Below are positions 48,945-60,700 of a stretch of DNA of 64,000 bases, piece after piece; the stretch's first letter is position 1; the number at the start of each line of letters is the position of its first letter. Under the pieces are notes generated by a model. It saw nothing but the letters and a program-made list of their open reading frames with translations. It did no database searches and was not told the DNA's origin. The stretch covers positions 620,001 through 684,000 of the forward strand of contig LYSZ01000001.1 of NCBI GenBank assembly GCA_001657385.1, in the 5' to 3' direction. Source of the stretch: Parvularcula sp. BBD 1991-13 (lineage in GTDB: Bacteria > Pseudomonadota > Alphaproteobacteria > Caulobacterales > Parvularculaceae). The position numbers were made by a program, and so were the translations under genes.

Positions 48945-51900
48945 TCTCGGCGATCTTGCGCGCGCCCTTGAGCCGCGCCTTTTCGTCGTTCCAGGTCTGG
49001 CGGAAGACGAATTTCTGGTCGGGCCGCAGCTTGACGTCGTAGGGCGACTGGGCGACGAAGGCCACCAGGCCCGAAACATTGGCGAACTGATCATTGCGAA
49101 AGGCGATGACGGCGCCTTTCGGGCCGGCGTCTATCTTGGCGATGCCCGCCCGGCGGCAGATCCCCTTGAGCGCCACGATCTGGAGCAGATGGTCCACTTC
49201 CGGGGGCATCGGTCCGAAGCGGTCCACCAGCTCCGCCGCGAACGCATCGATGTCGCGCGCCTCCGTCGCGTCGCCGAGCCGGCGATACAGCGCCATGCGC
49301 ACGTCCAGATCAGCGACATAGTCCTCCGGGATCAGCACCGCCGCGCCGGTATTGATCTGCGGCGACCAGGCTTCCTCCGCCTGCGAACCGCCCTCGCGCA
49401 GCTCCGCCACCGCTTCCTCCAGCATGTGCTGGTAAAGCTCGACGCCCACCTCCTTGACCTGTCCGGACTGCTCTTCTCCCAGAAGATTGCCGGCGCCGCG
49501 AATGTCGAGATCGTGGGACGCGAGGGTGAACCCGGCGCCCAGCGTGTCCAGCGACTGCATTACCTTCAGGCGGCGTTCGGCCCCCGGCGTCAGCGCCTTG
49601 CGCGGACTGGTCGTCAGATATGCATAGGCGCGCTGTTTCGAGCGCCCGACCCGTCCGCGCAACTGATATAGCTGCGCCAGGCCGAACATGTCCGCATGGT
49701 GAATAAGCATGGTGTTCGCGGTCGGGATGTCGAGACCGGATTCGATGATCGTCGTCGAAACGAGGACGTCGAACTTGCCTTCGTAAAACGCGGTCATGAT
49801 GTCTTCCAGTTCGCCGGGGGACATTTGTCCGTGGGCGATCTTGTATTTCAGTTCCGGAACCTCGCCGGAGAGGAATTCGCCGATCTCGTGCAGGTCGGAG
49901 ATGCGCGGCGCCACGTAGAAACTCTGTCCGCCGCGATAATGCTCTCGCAACAGGGTTTCGCGCGCCACCATGGGATCGAAGGGGCCGACCGTCGTGCGCA
50001 CCGCCAGACGGTCCACCGGCGGCGTCGCGATCAGCGACAGGTCGCGAATGCCGCTCATGGCGAGTTGCAGGGTGCGCGGGATCGGCGTCGCCGTCAGGGT
50101 CAGGACGTGGGTGTCGGCGCGAAATTCCTTCAGCCGTTCCTTGTGCTTGACCCCGAAATGCTGTTCCTCGTCGACGATCATGAGTCCCAGGTCGCGGAAC
50201 CGGATCGTCTTGGCGAGCAGCGCATGCGTGCCGATCACGATGTCGACGTCGCCGGCCTGAAGCCCTTCGCGCGCGGCGCCGGCCTCCCTGGCGCCGACCA
50301 TGCGCGACAGATGCGCGATCTTCAGCGGAAATCCCCTGAAGCGCTCGGCGAAGTTCTTGAAATGCTGGCGCACCAGCAAGGTGGTGGGCGCGATCACCGC
50401 CACCTGGCGTCCGGTCATGGCGACGATAAAGGCCGCGCGCAGCGCGACCTCGGTCTTGCCGAAGCCGACATCGCCGCAGACGAGCCGGTCCATGGGGCGC
50501 CCGCGCGCGAGATCCTCGATCACGTCGGCGATGGCGTTTTCCTGATCCTCGGTTTCGGCGAAGGGAAAGCGGGCGCAGAACTCGTCATAGGACCCCGCCG
50601 CCGGCTCCATCGCCGGCGCCTTGTTCATGGCGCGTTTCGCGGCGATGGCGATCAGTTGCTCCGCCATCATCCTGATCCGCGCGCGCATCTTCGCCTTGCG
50701 GCCCTGCCATGCGGCGCCGCCGAGCTTGTCGAGCGGGGCGTTGGGATCGTCGGAGCCGAAGCGGGAGAGAAGGTCGATGTTCTCCACCGGGAGGAACAGC
50801 TTGTCCCCTCCGTGATAGGAAAGCGCGAGACAGTCATGGGGCGCGCCCTGCACTTCGAGGGTTTTCAGGCCCTCATACCGCCCCACCCCGTGCTCCACAT
50901 GCACGACCAGATCGCCGAGAGAGAGGCTCGACGCCTCGGTGAGGAAGTTTTCCGCACGCTTTTTCCGTGTACGGCGCACCAGCCGGTCGCCGAGGATGTC
51001 CTGTTCGGAGATGAAGGCGTGGGTTGCGGTTTCGAACCCCGATTCAAGGCCGAGGACGACGGTCTGCAGCGCGCCGCCCGCGCCTTGCAGGGCGGCCCAG
51101 TTCTCGCTGTGCCGGACCTCGACGCCGCCATGGTCGCCGAGGACGGTGCGCATCCGGTCGGCGGAGCCGTCGGACCAGCAGGCCACGACCGGCGTCTTGC
51201 CCGCGCCGCGCAAATCCTGAACGTGGTCCAGAACGGCGTTAAACACATTCACCGCATCCGCCGAGCGTTCGGCGGCGAAGCTGCGCCCGACCCGCGCGCC
51301 GAGATTGTAGCCGCGCGCGCCGTCCGGCGGGGCGAACGGCGAAAGCGGGCGCAGGTCGCTCGCGTCAAGCGCGGCCGACCAGTCCCGCCCCGTCAGGTAA
51401 AGCGCCTCCGGGGGCAGCGGCCGGTATGCCGGGGCGGCGAACTCCGACGTTTTCGCCCGCGGCCTCTCGGCGTCCTCCGCGCGCGCGCTGTAATGGTCGG
51501 CGATGGAGGCAAGGCGCGCCTCCGCCGCCTCATCGGCGAGGTGGTCGGTAAAGACGAGAGCGTCGCCGACAAAGTCGAACAGCGTGTCGAGGCGCTCATA
51601 GAAAAGCGGCAGCCAGTGCTCCGCCCCGGCATGGGTGCGCCCCGCGCTGATCGCCTCGTAAAGCGGGTCGTCGCCCGCCGGGCCGAAGGTCTTGACGTAT
51701 CCCGACCGAAACCGCGTGACGGTTTCGTCCGTCAGCAGAATTTCACTCGCCGCGGAGAGATCGAAGCGCTGAAGCTGGCGCGTGGTGCGCTGGTTTTCCG
51801 GATCGAAGGCGCGCACGCTTTCGAGCGTGTCGCCGAAAAAGTCGAGCCGCACCGGCTCCTCCGCACCCGGCGGAAAGATGTCGACGAGCCCGCCGCGCAC

Positions 51901-52428
51901 GGCGAACTCCCCCGCTTCGCGCACGGTGGAGGCGCGGGCGTATCCGTTGGCGGCGAGATAGGCGGTAAGTGCGTCCATGTTGGCGCTTGCGCCGGGCGCG
52001 AGCGACATGGCGGCGCGTTCGATGACCCCGCGCGGCGGCGTGCGCTGGATGGCGGCGTTGACGGTCGTGGTGACGATGAACCCGCCCTCGGCGCGGGCGA
52101 GGATCGCGGCGAGCGTCGCCATGCGCCGGGAGGACGACTGCCCGGACGGCGAGACGCGGTCATAGGGAAGGCAGTCCCAGGCCGGATAATCCATGACCGG
52201 CAGGTCGGGGGCGAAAAACTGCAACGCCTGGCGCATGGCGGCGGCGCGCGTCCCGTCGCGGGCGATGTGAACGACAAGCCCCTGGCGGGCGCGGGCGGCG
52301 TCGGCGACCGCCATCGCGTCCGCGCCTTCCGGCGCGCCGTAAACATCAATGCGGCCGGCGGCGCGCCAGGCCGTCTCGGCGTTGATCAGCGCGACGCCCG
52401 AAACGGATTTCTCGGCGGGTCTTGTCAT
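48913..52428 (-). CDS. mfd: Transcription-repair coupling factor
   Basis: PFAETEDQENAIADVIEDLARGRPMDRLVCGDVGFGKTEVALRAAF; DEEQHFGVKHKERLK; LTLTATPIPRTLQLAMSGIRDLSLI. Confidence 0.96.
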   Translation of the reverse strand: MTRPAEKSVSGVALINAETAWRAAGRIDVYGAPEGADAMAVADAARARQGLVVHIARDGTRAAAMRQALQFFAPDLPVMDYPAWDCLPYDRVSPSGQSSSRRMATLAAILARAEGGFIVTTTVNAAIQRTPPRGVIERAAMSLAPGASANMDALTAYLAANGYARASTVREAGEFAVRGGLVDIFPPGAEEPVRLDFFGDTLESVRAFDPENQRTTRQLQRFDLSAASEILLTDETVTRFRSGYVKTFGPAGDDPLYEAISAGRTHAGAEHWLPLFYERLDTLFDFVGDALVFTDHLADEAAEARLASIADHYSARAEDAERPRAKTSEFAAPAYRPLPPEALYLTGRDWSAALDASDLRPLSPFAPPDGARGYNLGARVGRSFAAERSADAVNVFNAVLDHVQDLRGAGKTPVVACWSDGSADRMRTVLGDHGGVEVRHSENWAALQGAGGALQTVVLGLESGFETATHAFISEQDILGDRLVRRTRKKRAENFLTEASSLSLGDLVVHVEHGVGRYEGLKTLEVQGAPHDCLALSYHGGDKLFLPVENIDLLSRFGSDDPNAPLDKLGGAAWQGRKAKMRARIRMMAEQLIAIAAKRAMNKAPAMEPAAGSYDEFCARFPFAETEDQENAIADVIEDLARGRPMDRLVCGDVGFGKTEVALRAAFIVAMTGRQVAVIAPTTLLVRQHFKNFAERFRGFPLKIAHLSRMVGAREAGAAREGLQAGDVDIVIGTHALLAKTIRFRDLGLMIVDEEQHFGVKHKERLKEFRADTHVLTLTATPIPRTLQLAMSGIRDLSLIATPPVDRLAVRTTVGPFDPMVARETLLREHYRGGQSFYVAPRISDLHEIGEFLSGEVPELKYKIAHGQMSPGELEDIMTAFYEGKFDVLVSTTIIESGLDIPTANTMLIHHADMFGLAQLYQLRGRVGRSKQRAYAYLTTSPRKALTPGAERRLKVMQSLDTLGAGFTLASHDLDIRGAGNLLGEEQSGQVKEVGVELYQHMLEEAVAELREGGSQAEEAWSPQINTGAAVLIPEDYVADLDVRMALYRRLGDATEARDIDAFAAELVDRFGPMPPEVDHLLQIVALKGICRRAGIAKIDAGPKGAVIAFRNDQFANVSGLVAFVAQSPYDVKLRPDQKFVFRQTWNDEKARLKGARKIAEIIAGIAEDAR

Positions 52429-52576
52429 CTTTTGTATTACACCTAGCCGCAAATACAAACGGCGCGACCGTCCGTTCGGGGCGGTCGCGTTCGCATGACG
52501 ATGTAAACGCCGGCCGGAAAATCGGCAAGTGGCAAAGGGCCCTTCACCGCCGCGGCCCTTGGCGAGGCCCCAAGGC

Positions 52577-53359
52577 TCAGCCCGAACCGTCGAGGCGCCA
52601 GGACATGGCGGCCACGAGCACAATGATCAGGGCGGTCGCGGCGCCGGCGGCCAGTTGCAGCGACAGGATCCCGTCGGGTCTCATGAAATTCGAAATGGTG
52701 ACGGCCGTCAGCCCCCAGATGACCGCGCCGGCGTAGATCACGTTGAAATGCGTGAAGGTCAGGAACGCAAGCGCGATGACGGCGGCGGCGGCGAGCATGG
52801 CGAGGCTCCAGCTTTCGACGGACAGGCCGAACCGGTCGAAGCCGTAACCGGGGAGCACTTCGGACGGGTTGATCGGCGCGGCGACCGTCAGCCACCCGGC
52901 GTAAAGCGCCAGCGGCGCGATCACGAAAACGTCAAACCACTGGTTTTGGGCGTTGGCGCGGGAGGCGATCACGAACGCCGCGCCGATGGAGGCCAGCATG
53001 ACCGCAATGATCGGCACGCTCGCCCACAGGAGACCGTACTTAACCACCCCGCTCCACGCCGCGCAGGCGACGAAACCGGTCGCGGCGAGCCACCCGATCC
53101 TGCGCAGGGCGTCGTTTCGCGCCATCGAGGGCAAGGCGTGAAACGCCGCGAAGGCGAGGGCCCCGAGATAGATCGGCGTCCAGATGATGAAGGCGTATCC
53201 CGCCGGCGTCAGCGGCGTCGGCTCCATGTTGCGCGGCGAGTCTTCGGCGCCTGGCGGCGCCGACCAGTCGACGGCGAAGAGGAAAGGCGATGCGAGTTGC
53301 AGTAGTGAGGCCGCGACCACAAATAGTTGCCGCGCTGTGTCAAGTCCGCGTTGAGACAT
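52577..53359 (-). CDS. TspO/MBR-like polytopic membrane protein
   Basis: PTPLTPAGYAFIIWTPIYLGALAFAAFHALP; several TM segments. Confidence 0.7.
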   Translation of the reverse strand: MSQRGLDTARQLFVVAASLLQLASPFLFAVDWSAPPGAEDSPRNMEPTPLTPAGYAFIIWTPIYLGALAFAAFHALPSMARNDALRRIGWLAATGFVACAAWSGVVKYGLLWASVPIIAVMLASIGAAFVIASRANAQNQWFDVFVIAPLALYAGWLTVAAPINPSEVLPGYGFDRFGLSVESWSLAMLAAAAVIALAFLTFTHFNVIYAGAVIWGLTAVTISNFMRPDGILSLQLAAGAATALIIVLVAAMSWRLDGSG

Positions 53360-53411
53360 ACCGGCGCTCCTTTTACGGACACTGGTACGGCGGTTTTTCG
53401 CAAGCGGATTG

Positions 53412-53678
53412 TCAGGCTGGCGTAATTGTGAACGACCGGAGTTTCTGAAACACCGGCCCCGAAACATTGGCCGGCGGTTCCGCATTCCCGACCGCCCAGG
53501 CGTACAACTCGCGATCGCCGAGCCCGAGCAGCGCCTCGAACTCGTCCAGCTCGGCCGGCGTCATCTCCGGCAGGTGCGCCCTCGCGAACCCCCCGATCAG
53601 CAGGTCCGCTTCCTTGAACCCGCGATAGCTCGCCTGATAAAGAAGCTTTTTGCGGCGGATATCGATGCTGTCTTCCAT
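53412..53678 (-). CDS. sdhE: FAD assembly factor SdhE
   Basis: IRRKKLLYQASYRGFKEADLLIGGFARAHLPEMTPAELDEFEALLGLGDRELYAW; adjacent to mfd as often seen in alphaproteobacteria. Confidence 0.94.
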   Translation of the reverse strand: MEDSIDIRRKKLLYQASYRGFKEADLLIGGFARAHLPEMTPAELDEFEALLGLGDRELYAWAVGNAEPPANVSGPVFQKLRSFTITPA

Positions 53679-53806
53679 GCAGGTTTTCTAGCACACCTTG
53701 TTCCTGCGGCGCCATGGCGGAGCGTCGCACGCATCGGCGGTCCCCGCGCCCGCGAGGCGCATTCCAGACGCCCCGCAGGCTATGCCCCGCAGACCATGTC
53801 GGCCCT

Positions 53807-53851
53807 GTTCGAAAAAAAGCGCCTCCCGCGAGGGAAGGCGCTTTTTCGAAC
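53807..53851 (-). terminator. Rho-independent terminator downstream of the fatty-acid oxidation operon (possibly bidirectional)
   Basis: gttcgaaaaaaagcgcctcccgcgagggaaggcgctttttcgaac stem with A/T-tracts both sides. Confidence 0.88.
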
Positions 53852-53874
53852 GCAGAGCCGCCGCGGTGACGGCT

Positions 53875-56064
53875 TTACGCGGCCTTGTAGAGGGTCTCCC
53901 CGGTTTTCGCCATGTCGCGGAATTTCTCCGGCGGGTTGAAGCGCGAGCCGTATTTCTGGGCGAGGCTCTCGGCCTTGCGCACGAAGGTTTCAACCCCGAT
54001 CGTGTCGATATGGCTCATCGGGCCGCCGGTCCACGGGGCGAAGCCCCAGCCGAAGATCGCGCCGAGATCGGCCGATTGCGGATCGGAGACGATGCCGTCG
54101 GCGTAGCATTCCGCCGCGGGAATGAGCTGGGCGTAAAGAAGACGCTCCTTGACCTCTTCCAGGCTCGGCTGTTCCTCCGCCAGCGGATAATGCTCGGACA
54201 GACCCTGCCAGAGATGTTTCTTGCCGCCTTCGGGATAGTCGTAAAAGCCGCCGCCGGACTTGCGCCCCTTGCGGCCGAGGCGCTCCACAAAGGTCTTGAG
54301 GAGCTGGTAGACCGGCTCGCCGCTGGGGTCGACGCCGGTTTCCTTGGCCGTGGCCGTCGCGATGCGCAGACCCAGCTCCTGCGAGGTCTCGTCGCACAGC
54401 GCCAGCGGCCCGACCGGCATGCCCAGCGCCTTCGCTGCGTTCTCGATCAGCGCGGGCTTGACGCCCTCGGTGACGAGCAGCATGGATTCGTTGATATAGG
54501 GCGGCACCACGCGATTGGTGTAGAACCCGCGCGTGTCCTTCACCACGATCGGCGTTTTCTTGATCATGCGCACATAGTCGAGCGCCGTCGCCAGCGATTT
54601 CTCGCCCGAAGCGCCGCCCGGGATGATCTCCACCAGCGGCATCTTGTCGACCGGCGAAAAGAAGTGAATGCCGATGAACTGGTCCGGGCGCTCGGAATGC
54701 TTGGCGAGCCCCGTGATCGGCAGGGTCGAGGTGTTGGAGGCGAAGATCACGTCCTTGCCGATCACCGCCTCGGTTTTCTTGATCACGTCCGCCTTGATGT
54801 CCGGGTCCTCGAACACCGCCTCGATAATGAGATCGACATCCTTGAGGTCGTTGTAGTCCGTGGTCGGCGTAATCCGCGCGAGCAGTTCCTCGCCTTTTTC
54901 TTTCGTCACCTTGCCCTTGGAAACGCCCTTTTCGACGATGCCCTGGGAATAGGCCTTGCCTTTCTCGGCGTATTCCATGTCGCGGTCGAGGAGGACGACT
55001 TGCGCGCCGCCTTTCGCCGTCACATAGGCGATGCCCGCGCCCATCATGCCGGCGCCGAGAACGCCGACCTTTTTCAGCTCCGCCGACGGAACGTCTTTCG
55101 GGCGCTGCTCGCCCTTCTCCGCCGCCTGCTTGTTGATGAACAGGGTACGGATCATGTTTTTGGACGTCGGATCGGACAGGAGCTTGGTGAAGTATTTCGA
55201 CTCGATGCGGATCGCGGTGTCGAACGGCGCGATCGACCCTTCGTAGAGACAGGACAGGATCGCCTGCACCGCAGGATAGTTATGCTGCGTCGTTTTCTGC
55301 GCCATCGCGTTGGCGCCGATAAAGAACTGGACGGCCCGCGGGTCCATGGCGCCGCCGCCGCCGGGGAACTTGAAGCCTTTCTTGTCCCAGGGCTGAACCG
55401 TTTTCGGATTGGCCTTCACCCAGGCTTTGGCCTTGGCGACGACCTCGCCTGCCGGGACGACTTCCTGAACGATGCCTTGCGCAAGCGCGGTCGCCGGATC
55501 GATGGGTTTTCCCTGCGTCGCCATCATGGCGGCGTTCTGGAGCCCCGCGAGTCGCGGCAGGCGCTGCGTGCCGCCGCCGCCGGGCAGGAGGCCGACCTGG
55601 ACTTCCGGCACGCCAAGCTGGATTTTCGGATTGTCGGCGACGACGCGATGGTGGCAGGCGAGCACAAGCTCAAGACCGCCGCCGAGGGCGAGGCCGTTCA
55701 CCGCCGCGGCGACCGGCTTAGCGTGGGCTTCGCCCTTTTGCAGCTTTTTCGCCGGGTGGCCGCCGGTTTCGAGCTTGCGCAGGGCCGCGTTCAGCTTGAA
55801 GGCGTTCTCGAACGCCTCCTTCATGGTTTCGGCCTGCGAGCCGCCCAGCATGCGCAGGTCCGCGCCGGCGAGGAAACCCGACGCCTTGCCTGAGGTGATG
55901 ACCGCGCCTTTCATGGCGTCGTTGGCGACGAAGTCGTCGATGAAGGCGGCGAACTCGCGCATCAGCGCCTCGTTCCAGACGTTCATCGACTGGTCGGGCA
56001 AATCGATCGTCACCAGCGCGACGCCGTCGCCGTCGATGTCAACAGAGATGGTTTCGTAAGACAT
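53875..56064 (-). CDS. fadJ: Fatty-oxidation complex alpha subunit: enoyl-CoA hydratase / 3-hydroxyacyl-CoA dehydrogenase
   Basis: VAAAVNGLALGGGLELVLACHHRVVADNPKIQLGVPEVQVGLLPGGGGTQRLPRL; VGVLGAGMMGAGIAYVTAKGGAQVVLLD; IGIHFFSPVDKMPLVEII. Confidence 0.95.
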   Translation of the reverse strand: MSYETISVDIDGDGVALVTIDLPDQSMNVWNEALMREFAAFIDDFVANDAMKGAVITSGKASGFLAGADLRMLGGSQAETMKEAFENAFKLNAALRKLETGGHPAKKLQKGEAHAKPVAAAVNGLALGGGLELVLACHHRVVADNPKIQLGVPEVQVGLLPGGGGTQRLPRLAGLQNAAMMATQGKPIDPATALAQGIVQEVVPAGEVVAKAKAWVKANPKTVQPWDKKGFKFPGGGGAMDPRAVQFFIGANAMAQKTTQHNYPAVQAILSCLYEGSIAPFDTAIRIESKYFTKLLSDPTSKNMIRTLFINKQAAEKGEQRPKDVPSAELKKVGVLGAGMMGAGIAYVTAKGGAQVVLLDRDMEYAEKGKAYSQGIVEKGVSKGKVTKEKGEELLARITPTTDYNDLKDVDLIIEAVFEDPDIKADVIKKTEAVIGKDVIFASNTSTLPITGLAKHSERPDQFIGIHFFSPVDKMPLVEIIPGGASGEKSLATALDYVRMIKKTPIVVKDTRGFYTNRVVPPYINESMLLVTEGVKPALIENAAKALGMPVGPLALCDETSQELGLRIATATAKETGVDPSGEPVYQLLKTFVERLGRKGRKSGGGFYDYPEGGKKHLWQGLSEHYPLAEEQPSLEEVKERLLYAQLIPAAECYADGIVSDPQSADLGAIFGWGFAPWTGGPMSHIDTIGVETFVRKAESLAQKYGSRFNPPEKFRDMAKTGETLYKAA

Positions 56065-56154
56065 GATAAAATCCGTTTGCTGATTTTGTTTATCCCGCCA
56101 TCCGTCGAGCCCGCGCAAGGACGGGCCGCGAAGGATGACATCGCGCGGCGCGGG

Positions 56155-57363
<1,209 letters not shown>

Positions 57364-57584
57364 GGGAGCGTCCTTTCGGCTGGAACATCTAAATCGTGAG
57401 GGCTGATGTTGCGCAATCAGCCAGTCGCACTTCTAGGTAGGACGGTCGGCAGGGCGACGCAACGACGAGATGCAGCCTTGACGCCGTCCCTCTCCGCCGC
57501 CGGGCGCGCGCGCAAGCGCGGGGCGCGCCGGTAGCGAAGGGCGCGCACGGGGCCGCCCCTTGATCGCTTGCGGACCGTATGGTC

Positions 57585-57612
57585 GCGTTGCGTTGCACGC
57601 GTTGCGTTGCAT
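57585..57612. repeat. 14-bp intergenic tandem duplication
   Basis: gcgttgcgttgcac/gcgttgcgttgcat. Confidence 0.93.
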
Positions 57613-57783
57613 TCGGACCCAGTTTCGCACCGCCGCCGCCTCGCGCGGGCCGTGCAAACGCCGCCCGGCGTGCGCTTGGAGACTGATTGACAAGCGCTTT
57701 TTTTCACCATCGTTTTTACGATGACACAAAGGGCGGAAAAGGCTAAGCGGCGAGCAGAATCGTTCAATATTCGGAGATCCCCG

Positions 57784-60700
57784 ATGTCGTCACGCTCCTC
57801 CCTTTCCGCGCTGCGCGCCGCCGTCCGCGCACACTATCTCGCGCCGGAAGACGCCATGGCGGGCATGTTGCTGACGGCCGTGGCGGGCACGGGCGACGCG
57901 CGGCGACGGGCGCGGGACAGCGCCGCCGGGTTCGTGCGCACGGCCCGCGCCAATGCCGGGCGGTCGGGACTGATCGACAAATTCCTTCAGGAATACGGTC
58001 TTTCGACCCATGAAGGCGTCACGCTGATGCGCCTCGCCGAAGCGCTGTTGCGCACGCCGGACGCGGCCACCGCCGACGCCCTGATCGAGGACAAGATCGA
58101 GGCCGGGGACTGGGCGGCCCATAAGGGCAAAAGCCCGTTCGCGGTAATCAACGTTTCCACCCGCGCGCTGATGCTCGCCGCCGCCTGGCTCGACGAGATC
58201 GAGCCGAGGGACCCGCTGCGCCGCGCGGCGGGGGCCGTAAAGGACATGCTCGACCGCCTGGGCGAGCCGGCGATCCGCGCCTCCGTCGGCCAGGCGATGC
58301 GCATCATGGCCGACCATTTCGTCCTTGGCGAGACCATCGACGGCGCCATGAAGCGCGGCGCCGCCGACGCCGCCAGGGGCTATCTTTTCTCCTTCGACAT
58401 GCTCGGTGAGGCGGCGCGGACCGACGCCGACGCGGAGCGCTATTATCGCGGCTACGAAACCGCCATCGCCGCCATCGCGCTGCATGCGCGCCATGACGAC
58501 ACCGCCCTCAATCCGGGCGTCTCGGTCAAGCTGTCGGCGCTGCATCCGCGTTACGAATACGGCAAGAAAGACCGTGTGCTGATGGAATTGACGGGGCGCG
58601 TGCGCGATCTGGCGCTGAAGGCGCGGACCGCGAATATGGGCTTCAACATCGACGCGGAGGAAGCCGACCGTCTCGATCTTTCCCTCGATATCGTCGAGCG
58701 GCTGATGTGCGATCCGGCGCTCGCCGCCTGGCCCGGTTTCGGCGTCGTCGTGCAGGCGTATCAGCGCCGGGCGCTGCCGGTGCTCGACTGGCTCGCCGCC
58801 CTGGCCCGCGAGACCGGCCGGCGGATCATGGTCCGCCTCGTCAAGGGCGCCTACTGGGACGCGGAAATCAAGCGCGCGCAGGTCATGGGGCTTGCCAGTT
58901 ACCCGGTCTACACCCGCAAGGCGCTGACGGATCTGTCCTTTCTCGCCTGCGCCCGGCGCCTGCTCGCCAACACGGACGCCTTTTATCCGCAGTTCGCCAC
59001 CCATAACGCCATGACCGCCGCCTGCGTGCGGGAGATGGCGGGCGATTACGGCGACTACGAATTACAGCGCCTGCACGGCATGGGCGAGCCGCTGCATGAC
59101 AGCCTGATCGAGAAAGGAACCCGCTCGCGCATCTATGCGCCTGTGGGCGGGCACAAGGAACTCCTCCCCTACCTGGTGCGGCGCCTGCTCGAAAACGGCG
59201 CGAATTCCTCTTTCGTCAATCAACTCTTCGATCCCGATCTCACCGTCGACGATGTTGTCTCCGATCCGGTCGAGGACGCGCGCGCGCTCGCCGTTTACGC
59301 GAACCCGCGCATTCCGGCGCCGCGCGACCATCTGAACGGCGAACGCCTCAGCGCCGCCGGCTGGGACCACACCCATTCGCCGACCGCGGAGGCCATGCAT
59401 CCCGAGGCGCGCAAGCGCCTGCCCGCGGTCGCGGCCGCGCCCATTATCAACGGCGCCCCGAAACGCGGCGCCGGCGCCGCCATCGTCAACCCCGCCCGCC
59501 GGATCGACCGCATCGGCTCGGCGGAAGTCGCCGCCCCCGAGGACGTGCGCGCGGCCTGCGCCGCCGCCCGCGCCTATGCGGGACAGTGGGCCGCAACGGA
59601 CAGGGCCGAGCGCGCGGCGACGCTGCGGCGCGCCGCCGACCTCCTGGAGACGCGCGGCGAGCGTTTCATCACGCTTGCGGTGTTCGAAGCGGGCAAGACC
59701 TGGCCGGACGCGGTTGCCGAAGTGCGCGAGGCGATCGACTTCCTGCGCTATTACGCCGACCGCGCCGAGGCGCTGGAGGGCGAACCGCTCGGCGTCGTCG
59801 CCTGCATATCGCCATGGAACTTTCCCCTGGCGATCTTTCTCGGACAGGCGGGCGCCGCCCTCGCCGCCGGCAACTGCGTCGTCGCCAAGCCGGCCGAGCA
59901 GACGCCGCTGATCGCGTTCGAGGCGGTCCGCCTGCTCCACGAGGCCGGCGTTCCGGGCGGCGCGCTGCATTTTCTGCCGGGCGACGGGCCGGCGGTCGGC
60001 GCGCCCCTGGTCGCCGATCCGTCCGTGGACGGCGTTGTCTTCACCGGCTCCACCGCGGCCGCGAAAGCGATCAAGCGCGCGCTGGTCGATACCGGGCGCC
60101 ATGACGCGCCCCTGATCGCCGAGACCGGCGGGATCAACGCCATGATCGTCGATTCGACCGCGCTGCTGGAACAGGCCGTCGCCGACGTCGTCGCCTCGGC
60201 CTTTCAGAGCGCCGGCCAGCGCTGCTCCGCCTGCCGCGTCGTCTGCATTCAGGAGGACGCCGCCGACCGCTTCATCGAGATGCTCGCCGGCGCGATGGCG
60301 ACGCTTGAGACGGGCGATCCGTCCCGCCTGTCGACCGATGTGGGCCCCGTCATCGACGAGGACGCGCGCAAGACCATCGAGCGCCATGTGGAGCGGCTCA
60401 CCGCGGCGGCGACGCTGATCGCCCGCGCCCCGCTCGCGGATAACGCCGTCAACGGAACATTCACGCCGCCGGTCGCGTTTGAAATCGCATCGCTGGACAT
60501 GCTGGAAGAGGAGATTTTCGGACCGGTCCTGCATGTCCTGCGGTTCAGGGGCAAGGCCCTCAAGGCGCTGGTCGAGCGGATCAACGCCCTCGGCTATGGC
60601 CTCACCATGGGGCTGCACACCCGCATCGACGGGGTCATGCGCGCCGTCGCCGGCCGCGCGCGGGTCGGCAACCTTTACGTCAACCGCAACCAGATCGGCG

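Noticed and set aside
49696-52446. 916-aa plus-strand ORF
   Set aside because: Antisense to mfd; typical shadow frame composition.
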